NCBI GenBank assembly: GCA_020831845.1
Contig: JAFIFV010000135.1
Span: 1 to 64,000 of the forward strand
Origin: Ectothiorhodospiraceae bacterium
Lineage (GTDB): Bacteria > Pseudomonadota > Gammaproteobacteria > Nitrococcales > Aquisalimonadaceae
Length of the DNA stretch: 64,000 bases
Direction of reading: 5' to 3'
Part shown: positions 54,267-62,846 of the stretch, piece after piece
Layout: the number at the start of each line of letters is the position of its first letter
Numbering within the stretch: the first letter of the stretch is position 1
Translations under genes and position numbers: made by a program
Notes under the pieces: generated by a model
Databases searched by the model: none
What the model was told of the DNA's origin: nothing
What the model saw: only the letters and a program-made list of their open reading frames with translations

Positions 54267-55394
54267 TTAAAGCTTGAATTCTTCGAAGAATTTTTTGGCC
54301 TTATCCAGCCAGGACTGGCTTTGAGGGTTGTGGCGGTCGCCGCCTTCTTCCAGCGTCTCCGCAAAACGCTCCAGCAACTCCTTCTGCTCCCGCGTCAGAT
54401 GGACAGGTGTTTCAACCACCACGCGGCAGAGCAGGTCACCCTGCGGGCCACCGCGCACCGGCTTCACGCCTTTGCCGCGAATGCGGAATACCTTCCCGCT
54501 CTGGGTGCCTTCGGGAATACGCAGCGTGACGCGACCGTCCAGCGTCGGCACTTCCATCTCGCCACCCAAGGAGGCGATAACGATGCTGATGGGTACCTGG
54601 CAGCGAAGATGCTCGCCATCACGCACGAAGATGGGGTGGTCCTTCACCAGCACCTGCACATACAGATCCCCCGGGGGTCCGCCTCGTTCGCCGGGCTCGC
54701 CCTCACCGCTCAGTCGGATGCGGTCACCGGTATCGACACCGGCGGGAATCTCGATGGACAGCTCGCGCGTGTGCCGGACCTTGCCCTGGCCCTCGCAGCT
54801 CTGGCAGGGGTCGGTGACGATGGTACCGGTCCCGCCGCAGCGCGGGCATGTCTGCTGGATGGAGAAGAAGCCCTGCTGGACACGGACATCACCATGGCCG
54901 TGGCAGGTGGGACAGGTTTCCGGTTCGCCACCGTCCCGTGTCCCCTTGCCGTCGCAGGCGTCACAGTGCTTCCAACTGGGAACCTTGATACTGGTGCTCG
55001 TGCCGTGAACGGCCTCTTCCAGCGTCAGTTCCATGTTGTAGCGCAGATCGGCGCCACGGTAGACACGTTGCCCACGAGCACCGCCACCGAAGATATCTCC
55101 GAACACGTCGGAGAAAATATCCGAGAAGCTGGCGCCGCCGGGCCCGCGCGCGCCACCGCCCATGCCACCTTCCACGCCGGCGTGACCGAACTGGTCGTAC
55201 GCCGCCCGCTTCTGCGGGTCGGAAAGCACCTCGTAAGCCGTCTTGGCTTCCTTGAACCGCTGCTCCGCATCGGCATCGCCGGGATTACGGTCAGGGTGGT
55301 ACTTCATGGCCAGCCGCCGATACGCCCTCTTCAGGTCCGCCTCGGTGGCGTTCTTCTGAACCCCCAGGATCTCGTAGAAGTCGCGCTTTGCCAT
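54267..55394 (-). CDS. dnaJ: chaperone protein DnaJ
   Basis: This is the type I Hsp40 co-chaperone, 375 residues. The J-domain (residues 4-70) has [16 protein letters not shown] with the HPD motif. A Gly-rich segment follows ([19 protein letters not shown]). Four zinc-finger repeats are visible: [32 protein letters not shown] and [10 protein letters not shown]. The C-terminal substrate domains end in KKFFEEFKL. It stimulates DnaK ATP hydrolysis. It lies about 140 bp after dnaK, with a hairpin between. Confidence 0.96.
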   Translation of the reverse strand: MAKRDFYEILGVQKNATEADLKRAYRRLAMKYHPDRNPGDADAEQRFKEAKTAYEVLSDPQKRAAYDQFGHAGVEGGMGGGARGPGGASFSDIFSDVFGDIFGGGARGQRVYRGADLRYNMELTLEEAVHGTSTSIKVPSWKHCDACDGKGTRDGGEPETCPTCHGHGDVRVQQGFFSIQQTCPRCGGTGTIVTDPCQSCEGQGKVRHTRELSIEIPAGVDTGDRIRLSGEGEPGERGGPPGDLYVQVLVKDHPIFVRDGEHLRCQVPISIVIASLGGEMEVPTLDGRVTLRIPEGTQSGKVFRIRGKGVKPVRGGPQGDLLCRVVVETPVHLTREQKELLERFAETLEEGGDRHNPQSQSWLDKAKKFFEEFKL

Positions 55395-55477
55395 GGCTAT
55401 CGCTTTCGTTTTCCGGCCTCGGCACTGCCCGGCGGAAGCCGGAACGGGCGGGCGGGTTGTCGTTGGTTACCGGGACG

Positions 55478-55510
55478 CAGACGGGCGCAGGGTGTGCCTG
55501 CGCCCGTCTG
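55478..55510 (-). promoter_or_regulatory. strong hairpin in the dnaK-dnaJ intergenic region
   Basis: There is a perfect inverted repeat with 14-bp arms (CAGACGGGCGCAGG and its complement) around a 5-base loop, 26 bases after the dnaK stop. There is no T-run on the transcribed side, so full termination is unlikely. It may protect the dnaK 3' end or partly attenuate transcription into dnaJ, lowering DnaJ relative to DnaK. Confidence 0.65.
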
Positions 55511-55536
55511 TCACTGCCGCTTCCGCACGGAACGCC

Positions 55537-57462
55537 TTACTTGCGCTCGTCGTCCTTCACTTCCTCGAACTCGGCATCCACCACATCGTCATCGGCCTTG
55601 GACTGCGTGGCCTCGGCATCGCCCTGCTGGCCCGGCTGTTCTCCGGCCTTGGCGTAGGCCTTCTCGGCCAGTTTGCCGGCATGCTCGGCCAGCGCCTGGG
55701 TTTTGGCGGTGATGGCATCCTTGTCGTCGCCCTTGGCCGCCTCTTCCAGTTCGGCAATGGCCTTTTCCACGGCTTCCTTTTCCGAGGCGTCGACGTTCTC
55801 ACCCAGGTCCGTCAGGCTCTTGCGAGCGCTGTGGATCAGGTTGTCCGCCTGATTGCGCGCCTCCACCAGTTCACGCAGCTTGCGGTCTTCCTCCGCATGC
55901 GCCTCGGCGTCCTGCACCATCTTCTCGATTTCATCATCGCTCAGCCCGCTGGAGGCCTTGATGACGATGGACTGTTCCTTGCCGGTGGCCTTGTCCTTGG
56001 CGGCCACGTGCAGAATACCGTTGGCGTCGATGTCGAAGTTGACCTCGATCTGGGGCACGCCGCGGGGGGCGGGCGGGATATCGGAGAGGTCGAACCGGCC
56101 CAGCGACTTGTTGCCGCCGGCCATTTCGCGCTCGCCCTGTAGCACGTGCACAGTCACCGCGGTCTGGTTGTCCTCGGCGGTGGAGAACACCTGGCTTGCC
56201 TTGGTGGGGATCGTGGTGTTCTTCTCGATGAGCTTGGTCATCACGCCGCCCATCGTCTCGATACCCAGCGACAGCGGGGTCACGTCCAGCAGCAGCACGT
56301 CCTTGACGTCGCCGCCCAGCACGCCACCCTGGATCGCGGCACCCACCGCAACGGCCTCATCCGGATTCACATCACGCCGCGGCTCCTTGCCGAAGAACTG
56401 CTTCACGGCTTCCTGCACCTTGGGCATGCGGATCTGGCCACCGACCAGGATGACCTCGTCCACTTCCGAAGCCTTCAGGCCGGCATCCTTCAGCGCCACC
56501 TTGCAAGGCTCGATGGTTCGTTGCACCAGGTCGTCCACCAGCGACTCCAGCTTGGCGCGGGTCAGCTTGATGGCCAGGTGCTTGGGACCGGACTGGTCCG
56601 CCGTGATGTACGGCAGATTGATCTCGGTCTGCTGGGCGGAGGACAACTCGATCTTGGCCTTCTCGGCGGCTTCTTTCAGGCGCTGCATGGCCAGCTTGTC
56701 GCCGCTGAGGTCCATGCCCTGGTCCTTCTTGAACTCGGCGATCAGGTAGTCGATCACTGCGCGGTCGAAGTCCTCGCCGCCGAGGAAGGTGTCACCGTTG
56801 GTGGACAACACCTCGAACTGCTTCTCGCCGTCGACGTCCGCAATCTCGATAATGGAGATGTCGAAGGTGCCGCCGCCCAGATCGTAGACGGCCACCTTGC
56901 GATCACCGCCTTCCTTGTCCAGGCCATAGGCCAGCGCGGCCGCGGTGGGCTCGTTGATGATGCGCTTGACCTCAAGGCCGGCGATCTTGCCTGCATCCTT
57001 GGTTGCCTGGCGCTGGGAGTCGTTGAAGTACGCCGGCACGGTGATCACGGCCTCGGTGACGGTTTCACCCAGGTACTCTTCCGCCGTCTTCTTCATCTTC
57101 TGCAGGACACGGGCGGAGATTTCCGGTGCTGCCATCTTCTTGCCACGAACCTCGACCCAGGCGTCGCCGTTCTCCGCCTTGACGATCTTGTACGGCATCT
57201 CCCGCACGTCACGCTGCACCACGTCTTCCTCGAAGCGCCGGCCGATCAGGCGCTTCACCGCGTAGAGCGTGTTTTCCGGGTTGGTGACGGCCTGGCGCTT
57301 CGCCGGGGAACCGACGATCACCTCGCCGTCTTCGGCAAAGGCCACAACGGACGGTGTGGTGCGCTCGCCTTCACTGTTCTCCAGCACGCGCGTCTTGCCG
57401 CCTTCCATGACCGCTACACACGAGTTCGTGGTGCCCAGGTCAATACCGATGATCTTTCCCAT
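55537..57462 (-). CDS. dnaK: chaperone protein DnaK
   Basis: This is Hsp70, 641 residues. The ATPase domain starts [21 protein letters not shown] and has [16 protein letters not shown] and [17 protein letters not shown]. The linker [19 protein letters not shown] leads to the substrate-binding domain, and the C-terminus is [11 protein letters not shown]. The Gly in GGQIRMP replaces the usual GGxTRMP Thr by Ile. The ribosome site GGAG precedes ATG. It can be transcribed from the CIRCE-controlled promoter and from a possible internal sigma-32 promoter. Confidence 0.97.
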   Translation of the reverse strand: MGKIIGIDLGTTNSCVAVMEGGKTRVLENSEGERTTPSVVAFAEDGEVIVGSPAKRQAVTNPENTLYAVKRLIGRRFEEDVVQRDVREMPYKIVKAENGDAWVEVRGKKMAAPEISARVLQKMKKTAEEYLGETVTEAVITVPAYFNDSQRQATKDAGKIAGLEVKRIINEPTAAALAYGLDKEGGDRKVAVYDLGGGTFDISIIEIADVDGEKQFEVLSTNGDTFLGGEDFDRAVIDYLIAEFKKDQGMDLSGDKLAMQRLKEAAEKAKIELSSAQQTEINLPYITADQSGPKHLAIKLTRAKLESLVDDLVQRTIEPCKVALKDAGLKASEVDEVILVGGQIRMPKVQEAVKQFFGKEPRRDVNPDEAVAVGAAIQGGVLGGDVKDVLLLDVTPLSLGIETMGGVMTKLIEKNTTIPTKASQVFSTAEDNQTAVTVHVLQGEREMAGGNKSLGRFDLSDIPPAPRGVPQIEVNFDIDANGILHVAAKDKATGKEQSIVIKASSGLSDDEIEKMVQDAEAHAEEDRKLRELVEARNQADNLIHSARKSLTDLGENVDASEKEAVEKAIAELEEAAKGDDKDAITAKTQALAEHAGKLAEKAYAKAGEQPGQQGDAEATQSKADDDVVDAEFEEVKDDERK

Positions 57463-57524
57463 GTCTATGCTCCATTCAATGCTTGGCCGTCTCGCGACGA
57501 AACTGAAACTTGTTGATGCTGACT

Positions 57525-57552
57525 AGATTAGGGCGCCGACGGACTTTTCAAG
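57525..57552 (-). promoter_or_regulatory. possible sigma-32 promoter for dnaK
   Basis: On the minus strand, CTTGAAA (perfect sigma-32 -35) is followed after 13 bases by CCTAATCT, matching CCCCATNT at 5 of 7 specified positions. The -35 box contains the grpE stop codon TGA. The leader to dnaK would be about 55 bases. Confidence 0.45.
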
Positions 57553-58162
57553 CCTGTTCGTCGATATGCCCGCCCTGCTGCTGGTCCGCTGCGCGGGACA
57601 CCACCACCATGGCGGGCCGCAGCAAGCGATCGCTGAGCTTGTAACCCTTCTGCACCACATGAATCACGGTATTGGGCTCGTGCTCGGCGGATGGCTGCAT
57701 GGCCATGGCTTCGTGCTCTTCCGGGTTGAACCGCTGACCCAGGGGGTTCACTTCCTGGATGCTGAACTTGTCCATCGCCTGAGTCAGCATCTTCAGCGTC
57801 AGCTCGGAACCCTCGGTCAGCTTTGCCACGTCCGCGTTCGCCTCGCGCGCCGCGGACAGGCCCATCTCCAGGCTGTCCCGCACTGCAAGCAGCTCGGTCG
57901 CCAGTTTCTCGACACCGGTCTTGCGTGCATTCGCCACGTCCCGCTCGGCCCGGCGACGCACGTTCTCCAGTTCCGCGCGGCTGCGCAGAAACTCGTTCCA
58001 GTTCTCTTCCGCCTTGGTCTTGGCCGCCTCCAGTTCCCGTTCCAGTTCCTGGATGCGTTCATCTTGCGGAGACTGATCGATGGGCTCGTTCAGAGCGTCC
58101 TCATCCAGCCAGGGCTCCTGGCGGCCGCTCTCCTCACCCGCCTTGCGCTCGTTATCGGACAT
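57548..58162 (-). CDS. grpE: nucleotide exchange factor GrpE
   Basis: This is the 204-residue nucleotide exchange factor of DnaK. An acidic disordered N-terminus leads to a long coiled coil (RIQELERELEAAKTKAEENWNEFLRSRAELENVRRRAERDVANAR) and the beta domain with NPLGQRFNPEEHEAMAMQP, NTVIHVVQKGYKLSDRLLRPAMVVVS. ATG 58162 is preferred to the track start, with GGAG upstream and the normal length. It lies about 96 bp after hrcA. Confidence 0.95.
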   Translation of the reverse strand: MSDNERKAGEESGRQEPWLDEDALNEPIDQSPQDERIQELERELEAAKTKAEENWNEFLRSRAELENVRRRAERDVANARKTGVEKLATELLAVRDSLEMGLSAAREANADVAKLTEGSELTLKMLTQAMDKFSIQEVNPLGQRFNPEEHEAMAMQPSAEHEPNTVIHVVQKGYKLSDRLLRPAMVVVSRAADQQQGGHIDEQA

Positions 58163-58258
58163 GTCCTGACTCCACGATTTTCCTTTTCGCCATAACGGCA
58201 GTACAAAACCACCCGGCAGCGCGGGGCTGTCGGACAAAGCTGAAAACTATGTGGGGGA

Positions 58259-59323
58259 TCAGTGCTGCTGATTCAAGGCGGCGCCCAGCAGCCGGGCGGT
58301 CATGTCGACAATGGGAATGACCCGGTCGTACTGCATCCGCGTCGGGCCGATCACGCCCAGCACGCCGAGCACCTGACCCTCCGCCGAGTAGGGTGACGTC
58401 ACCAGGCTGCAGCCGTCGAACACCTCGTAGCCGGACTCCTGCCCGATAAAGATCTGGATGCCGTCCGCCGCCAGGCACTGGTCAAGCAGATGGAGGATGT
58501 CGCGGCGCTCGGAAAACGCATCGAACAGGCTGCGCAGCTTCTCAACATTGGCTGACAATTCCTGGAAATCCATAAGGTTTGTCTGCCCGGCAACCACGTA
58601 GCGGTCATCGTCCGCCGTGGCTTGGTCGAACACCGTCCCCCCGACGGTGACCACGCTCTGCATCAGCTCATCCATGCGCGCGCGATCGCGCTCCATGTGA
58701 CGGCGTATCACCTCCCGCACATTCTCGATCGCCTGGCCGGCGAAATGCTGGTTCAAGTAGTTGGCGACGCGCTGCAGCTCGGCCTGGGAGTAATCCCGGT
58801 CCAGGTGGACCACGCGATTCTGCACCTCGTGCTCGTTCACCACCAGAATGGCGAGCGCCCGCCGGTCGGACAGCGGCAGGAACTCCACCTGCCGCAGCGC
58901 CACGCCGCGTCGGCGCGGCAGTGTCACCACGCCGGTCAGGCGCGTGAGGCCGGAAAGCAGGTTGGATGCGGTATCCACGAGCGTTTCGGAATCGGCGTCC
59001 TCGCGGACCTCCAGCTTCATGTCCACACCGGCATCGTCGGTGAGGCGAAGCGGTTGTACGGTGAGCAGGCTGTCGACGAAGAAACGGTATCCCTTGTCGG
59101 TGGGAATGCGTCCTGCGGAGGTATGCGGCGACTTGACGTAGCCCAGCTCCTCCAGGTCCGACATCACGTTGCGGATGGTGGCAGGGCTCAGATCCAGACC
59201 GGATTCACGCGTCAGTGTGCGCGAGCCCACCGGCTGGCCATCGCGAATGTGGCGCTGCACCATCAGCTTCAGCAGGTGCCGGGCACGCTCGTTCAACAGA
59301 TGATCTGGCTTGCTGTGGCTCAT
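58259..59323 (-). CDS. hrcA: heat-inducible transcription repressor HrcA
   Basis: This is a 354-residue repressor. The N-terminal winged helix reads LLKLMVQRHIRDGQPVGSRTLTRESGLDLSPATIRNVMSDLEELGYVKSPHTSAGRIPTDKGYRFFVD, and the central GAF-like domain follows. It binds CIRCE with help from GroEL in known systems. ATG 59323 is used because the longer track start would lie in the operator itself. It heads hrcA-grpE-dnaK-dnaJ and represses its own operon through the adjacent CIRCE. Confidence 0.96.
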   Translation of the reverse strand: MSHSKPDHLLNERARHLLKLMVQRHIRDGQPVGSRTLTRESGLDLSPATIRNVMSDLEELGYVKSPHTSAGRIPTDKGYRFFVDSLLTVQPLRLTDDAGVDMKLEVREDADSETLVDTASNLLSGLTRLTGVVTLPRRRGVALRQVEFLPLSDRRALAILVVNEHEVQNRVVHLDRDYSQAELQRVANYLNQHFAGQAIENVREVIRRHMERDRARMDELMQSVVTVGGTVFDQATADDDRYVVAGQTNLMDFQELSANVEKLRSLFDAFSERRDILHLLDQCLAADGIQIFIGQESGYEVFDGCSLVTSPYSAEGQVLGVLGVIGPTRMQYDRVIPIVDMTARLLGAALNQQH

Positions 59324-59343
59324 GGCTGCTATGGTAACGCGGA

Positions 59344-59370
59344 TTAGCACTCACGTCAGCAGAGTGCTAA
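59344..59370 (-). promoter_or_regulatory. CIRCE operator of the hrcA operon
   Basis: A perfect CIRCE element: TTAGCACTC, 9 bases, GAGTGCTAA, located 21 bases before hrcA. The arms extend to 12 perfectly paired bases when flanking GGA and TCC are counted. It overlaps the predicted transcription start, so HrcA binding would block the promoter. Confidence 0.97.
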
Positions 59371-59374
59371 TCCG

Positions 59375-59403
59375 AAACTATCAATAGCCCTGAGAACTGT
59401 CAA
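59375..59403 (-). promoter_or_regulatory. predicted sigma-70 promoter of hrcA operon
   Basis: On the minus strand a perfect TTGACA -35 box is followed after 17 bases by TAGTTT. The predicted start point falls within the CIRCE sequence immediately downstream. Confidence 0.6.
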
Positions 59404-59504
59404 CTTGGCGGCACACGGCTTCTAAACGAACCGCCCTCTCCGCTACACTCAGCACTTCCTGGGGAACCGGCGCCCTCGATTGCGCCCCGGCAGGCACGAG
59501 AACC

Positions 59505-61178
59505 ATGCTAAGCCACCTGCACATACGCGACTTCACCATCGTCCGGAAACTGGACCTGGAATTCGGCCAGGGGATGACGGCCCTGACCGGGGAGACCGGT
59601 GCGGGCAAATCCATCCTGCTGGACGCGCTGGGACTGGCACTCGGCGACCGCGCCGCCGCTGACACCGTTCGTACCGGCGCCGAAAAAGCCGAAATCTGCG
59701 TCACCTTCGATCTCACCGGGCTCGATGACCTCCAGCAATGGCTGGTGGAGCATGACCTCGATGCGGACGATGACTGCATTATCCGACGTGTGATCCAGGC
59801 CAATGGCCGCTCCAAGGGCTATATCAATGGCAGCCCCGCTCCCATGGCGCTGTTGCGCGATCTCGGCGAGCAGTTGGTGGACATTCACGGCCAGCACGAG
59901 CACCAGTCGCTGATGAAACGGGAGATGCAGCGGGCGTTGCTCGACACCTATGGCGATAACGAGGCTCTGCTGGAGCAGGTTCGGCGGATCACCGAGCAGG
60001 CGCGCGGCCTGGAGGAAGAGCGTCGGGCCCTGACCGGCGGCACTGACGATCAGGAAGCGCGCAAGGAACTGCTGCGTTACCAGGTGGCGGAACTGGAGGC
60101 GCTTCAGCTTGAGCCCGAGTCGATCGCTGAACTGGAGGCGGAACACCGACGTCTGGCCAATGCCGGCAGCCTGATCCAGAGCGCCCAGCAGCTGGTGGAA
60201 ATGCTCTACGAGGGCGACCCCTCCGCCCAGGGCATGCTGGCCCACGCACAGCGGGAGTTGGAAAACCATCTGGAGGTGGACCGCGTCTTCGCCGAGGTCC
60301 ACGAGATGATCAGCAATGCGCTGGTCCAACTGGAGGAAGGCGTGGACACGCTGCGCCGCCACGCCGACGGCATGGACATCGATCCGGCGCGGCTTGATGA
60401 ACTCGAACAGCAGCTCGCGACATTGTCCGATCTGGCCCGCAAGCACCATGTCCGCCCTGAGGAGTTGCACGGCATCCGCGACCAACTCGGTGCCGAACTG
60501 GCGGACCTGGAAAACGCGGACAGCCGTCTGCTGGAAATCGACCGCGAGCTGCAGACGCTGAAACAAACATACGACGCACTGGCGGGGGAACTCACGGAGC
60601 GCAGGCGCAAGGCAGGTGAAGCACTGGCAGCTCAGGTGACTGCCTCGCTGAAGGAACTGGGAATGGCTGGCTGCGGTTTCCGTGTCGGCCTCTCTGCGGC
60701 CGAGGGCACGGGCTTTCTGCGCTACGGGCGGGATCAGGTCACGTTCGAGATCCGCACCAACGCCGGCCAGCCCTTCGGGCCGCTGGCGCGCATTGCCTCC
60801 GGCGGCGAGCTTTCACGTATCAGCCTCGCCATCCAGGTGGCGGCGGCAGACAGCACCCATATACCCACGCTGGTGTTCGACGAGGCCGATGCCGGCATCG
60901 GGGGCGGCGTGGCCGAGGTGGTGGGCATGAAGCTCCGGCAACTGGGTCGCAGCCACCAGGTGTTGTGTGTCACGCATCTGCCGCAGGTGGCATCCCAGGC
61001 GCACCACCACCTGCAGGTCAGCAAGAGCAAGGGGGGCGAAACCACTTCCACCAGCGTCACCGCGCTGGACAGGGAGTCCCGTGTTCAAGAAGTGGCGAGA
61101 ATGCTGGGCGGCATGGAAATCACCAACGCCACCTTGAACCATGCCGAGGAAATGGTCGCCCGCGCGGAGGCGGGTTAA
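59505..61178 (+). CDS. recN: DNA repair protein RecN
   Basis: This is an SMC-like ATPase for double-strand break repair, 557 residues. Walker A is LTGETGAGKSILLDALGLALG (residues 27-47). A long coiled coil covers about residues 155-370. The C-terminal half has the signature ASGGELSRISLAIQV, Walker B TLVFDEADAGIGGGVAEVVG and VLCVTHLPQVASQA. It diverges from hrcA. No convincing LexA box was seen upstream. Its stop codon TAA is part of a 34-bp palindrome. Confidence 0.95.
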   Translation: MLSHLHIRDFTIVRKLDLEFGQGMTALTGETGAGKSILLDALGLALGDRAAADTVRTGAEKAEICVTFDLTGLDDLQQWLVEHDLDADDDCIIRRVIQANGRSKGYINGSPAPMALLRDLGEQLVDIHGQHEHQSLMKREMQRALLDTYGDNEALLEQVRRITEQARGLEEERRALTGGTDDQEARKELLRYQVAELEALQLEPESIAELEAEHRRLANAGSLIQSAQQLVEMLYEGDPSAQGMLAHAQRELENHLEVDRVFAEVHEMISNALVQLEEGVDTLRRHADGMDIDPARLDELEQQLATLSDLARKHHVRPEELHGIRDQLGAELADLENADSRLLEIDRELQTLKQTYDALAGELTERRRKAGEALAAQVTASLKELGMAGCGFRVGLSAAEGTGFLRYGRDQVTFEIRTNAGQPFGPLARIASGGELSRISLAIQVAAADSTHIPTLVFDEADAGIGGGVAEVVGMKLRQLGRSHQVLCVTHLPQVASQAHHHLQVSKSKGGETTSTSVTALDRESRVQEVARMLGGMEITNATLNHAEEMVARAEAG

Positions 61179-61208
61179 GGAAGCGTGAATACTTCAGCGC
61201 TTCCTTAA
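61175..61208. repeat. dispersed palindromic element, copy 1 (recN/bamE junction)
   Basis: This is a 34-bp palindrome with arms TTAAGGAAGCGTGAA and TTCAGCGCTTCCTTAA around a 3-base centre and one unpaired G. It contains the recN stop codon in one arm and the bamE stop codon in the other. A copy in inverted orientation lies at 62068. It can act as a bidirectional transcription end or 3' stabiliser. Confidence 0.85.
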
Positions 61209-61561
61209 GAATCAGCTGCCCAGTTCTCGGGCGCCAGGTCGCCCTGCAGGTCGACCAGGCGTTCGCTGTCGTCGAACAACACGGTGAGACGCTGCGGTTC
61301 ACCACCCCCGCCGGCCTGCTGGGTGTGGATATAATCCCAGCGGTTGTTCCGGAACATGTCCTCGATCGCGGGGGAACCCATCACGTAGCGCACCTGTCTT
61401 TTCGTCATGCCGGGCCGCAACTGGGACACCATGTCCTCGGTGATGATGTTGCCCTGCTGGACGTCCGGCTGGTACACGAACGGCAGGTTGGAGATGGAAC
61501 AGGCTTGCAGGGTGAAGACGCTGCCCGCTGCAAGTAATAGAATGGTCATCAGGCGAAACAT
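61205..61561 (-). CDS. bamE: outer membrane assembly lipoprotein BamE
   Basis: This is a 118-residue lipoprotein of the beta-barrel assembly machine. The signal peptide ends FTLQAC with the lipidated Cys at residue 21. The core matches the SmpA/OmlA fold: VQQGNIITEDMVSQLRPGMTKRQVRYVMGSPAIEDMFRNNRWDYIH. It diverges from fur, as is usual in many gammaproteobacteria. Its stop codon is supplied by the palindromic element. Confidence 0.94.
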   Translation of the reverse strand: MFRLMTILLLAAGSVFTLQACSISNLPFVYQPDVQQGNIITEDMVSQLRPGMTKRQVRYVMGSPAIEDMFRNNRWDYIHTQQAGGGGEPQRLTVLFDDSERLVDLQGDLAPENWAADS

Positions 61562-61651
61562 AGACGGGTTACCTAAAATCCACTAGGGCGTGCCGGGGCA
61601 ACGATCATAACGCATGACCGGCCCGAATGGCACGAACACCGGGGGAAAGAC

Positions 61652-62071
61652 GTGCAGACGAAAGATCTCAGAAAAGCGGGGCTCAAGGTCACCCTGCCCA
61701 GAATGAAGATTCTGGAGATGCTGGAAAGCAGCAACAACCGCCACCTGTCGGCGGAAGACGTCTACAAGGGGCTGATGGAGTCCGGTGAAGATATTGGCCT
61801 GGCAACGGTCTACCGCGTACTGACTCAGTTCGAGTCTGCGGGCCTGGTGCAGCGTCACCACTTCGAGGGCGGGCAGTCCGTGTTCGAGCTGGATGAAGGC
61901 GAGCATCACGACCACATGGTCTGCCTGCGCTGCGGCGCCATCGAGGAATTCTTCGACGAAGTCATCGAGAGCCGTCAGGAGAAGGCGGCCAAGGAACATG
62001 GTTTCCGGGTCACCGACCACTCCCTGATCCTCTACGGGCAGTGCAAGGAGTGCCAGAAGGAAGAGAACTAG
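61652..62071 (+). CDS. fur: ferric uptake regulator Fur
   Basis: This is a 139-residue metalloregulator. The DNA-binding domain is LRKAGLKVTLPRMKILEMLE...DIGLATVYRVLTQFESAGLVQRH and the metal-binding C-terminal part has GEHHDHMVCLRCG and CKEC cysteines. It represses iron-uptake genes in the presence of ferrous iron. The start is GTG at 61652 behind GGGGGAAAG. Its TAG stop lies in the second palindromic element. Confidence 0.96.
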   Translation: MQTKDLRKAGLKVTLPRMKILEMLESSNNRHLSAEDVYKGLMESGEDIGLATVYRVLTQFESAGLVQRHHFEGGQSVFELDEGEHHDHMVCLRCGAIEEFFDEVIESRQEKAAKEHGFRVTDHSLILYGQCKECQKEEN

Positions 62072-62101
62072 GAAAGCGCTGACGTATTCACGCTTCCCTA
62101 G
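62068..62101. repeat. dispersed palindromic element, copy 2 (fur/rnfH junction)
   Basis: This is a 34-bp palindrome whose reverse complement matches copy 1 at most positions (shared core GGAAGCGTGAATAC then TCAGCGCTT). The ends differ, giving CTAG in place of TTAA. It contains the fur TAG stop and the rnfH TAG stop. No long T-run follows on either strand. Confidence 0.85.
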
Positions 62102-62409
62102 CCTCTCCGCTGCGCCCGTTGCTTGCGGACCTCCTTCGGGTCAACGAGCAGCGGGCGGTAGATCTCCACCCTGTCCTCCGGCTGTAGCGGCCGCTGCAGC
62201 TCCACCACCGTACCGTAGATGCCCACTGCCTGAGTGCGAAGGTCGATATCGGGAAACTGATGCAGGATGCCCGAGCGCATGATGGCCTGCTCCACCGTCG
62301 TCCCTCGCGATACCGTGAGCGGCAACACCACCTGCCTGTCCGGCAGTGCGTAGGCCACCTCCACGGGGAAATGCGCGGACGCGTCTGGGTCAGCCGGACT
62401 TGTGGCCAT
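62098..62409 (-). CDS. rnfH: RnfH family protein
   Basis: This is a 103-residue protein of the RnfH/UPF0125 ubiquitin-like (beta-grasp) family. It has VEVAYALPDRQVVLPLTVSRGTTVEQAIMRSGIL, then VGIYGTVVELQRPLQPEDRVEIYRPLLVDPKEVRKQRAQRR, which is the conserved end. ATG 62409 is used; it lies within the ratA 3' end (20-bp overlap). It is usually found next to ratA, as here; the function is unclear. Confidence 0.92.
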   Translation of the reverse strand: MATSPADPDASAHFPVEVAYALPDRQVVLPLTVSRGTTVEQAIMRSGILHQFPDIDLRTQAVGIYGTVVELQRPLQPEDRVEIYRPLLVDPKEVRKQRAQRRG

Positions 62410-62833
62410 ACACCTCTCTGGCACGTTGTACGAAGGAATCCACCAGCCGGTTGGCAAGCTGGTCGAACACCCGGCCGAAGGCCATGCGCACAATGGCGTT
62501 GGAGAACTCGAACTCCAGATCCAGCGACACTTTGCTGGCGTCCTCGCTCAGATCCTGGAACCGCCAGTAGCCGTCCAGCCGCCTGAACGGCCCCTCGACC
62601 AGTCGGATTTCCAGCATCTTGCCCCGCTGTACCCGATTCAGCGTGGTGAAGGACTTGCTCACCCCGCCCTTGCTGATGGTCACGAACGCCTTTCGCTCAT
62701 CATCATTCGTCGACAAGATGCCGCTGTCGGAGCACCAGGGCAGGAACTCCTTGTAACGATCAACATCATCGACCAGATCGAACATCTCCCTGGCGGAGTA
62801 ATTCACCAGGGCGCTTCGGGAAATCGTAGCCAT
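62390..62833 (-). CDS. ratA: RatA/PasT family START-like protein
   Basis: This is a 147-residue protein of the COQ10/START-like family. It begins MATISRSALVNYSAREMFDLVDDVDRYKEFLPWCS, has GPFRRLDGYWRF and ends VDSFVQRAREVYG. In E. coli RatA has been described as blocking 70S assembly, though a ubiquinone-binding role is also proposed for the family. It is upstream of and overlaps rnfH. smpB, often on the other side, is not present here. Confidence 0.93.
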   Translation of the reverse strand: MATISRSALVNYSAREMFDLVDDVDRYKEFLPWCSDSGILSTNDDERKAFVTISKGGVSKSFTTLNRVQRGKMLEIRLVEGPFRRLDGYWRFQDLSEDASKVSLDLEFEFSNAIVRMAFGRVFDQLANRLVDSFVQRAREVYGHKSG

Positions 62834-62846
62834 CCAAACAAGCCTG

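Noticed and set aside
54277-54292. Perfect 16-bp AT-rich palindrome at the dnaJ 3' end next to a T-run
   Set aside because: It lies inside the dnaJ coding sequence and comes from the Lys-Phe-Phe-Glu-Glu-Phe codons; the T-run in the dnaJ direction is separated from it and the stem is weak.
53817-55712. 631-codon plus-strand ORF opposite hpf, dnaJ and dnaK
   Set aside because: It runs across three well-identified genes on the other strand and has a low-complexity His/Arg/Pro-rich translation.
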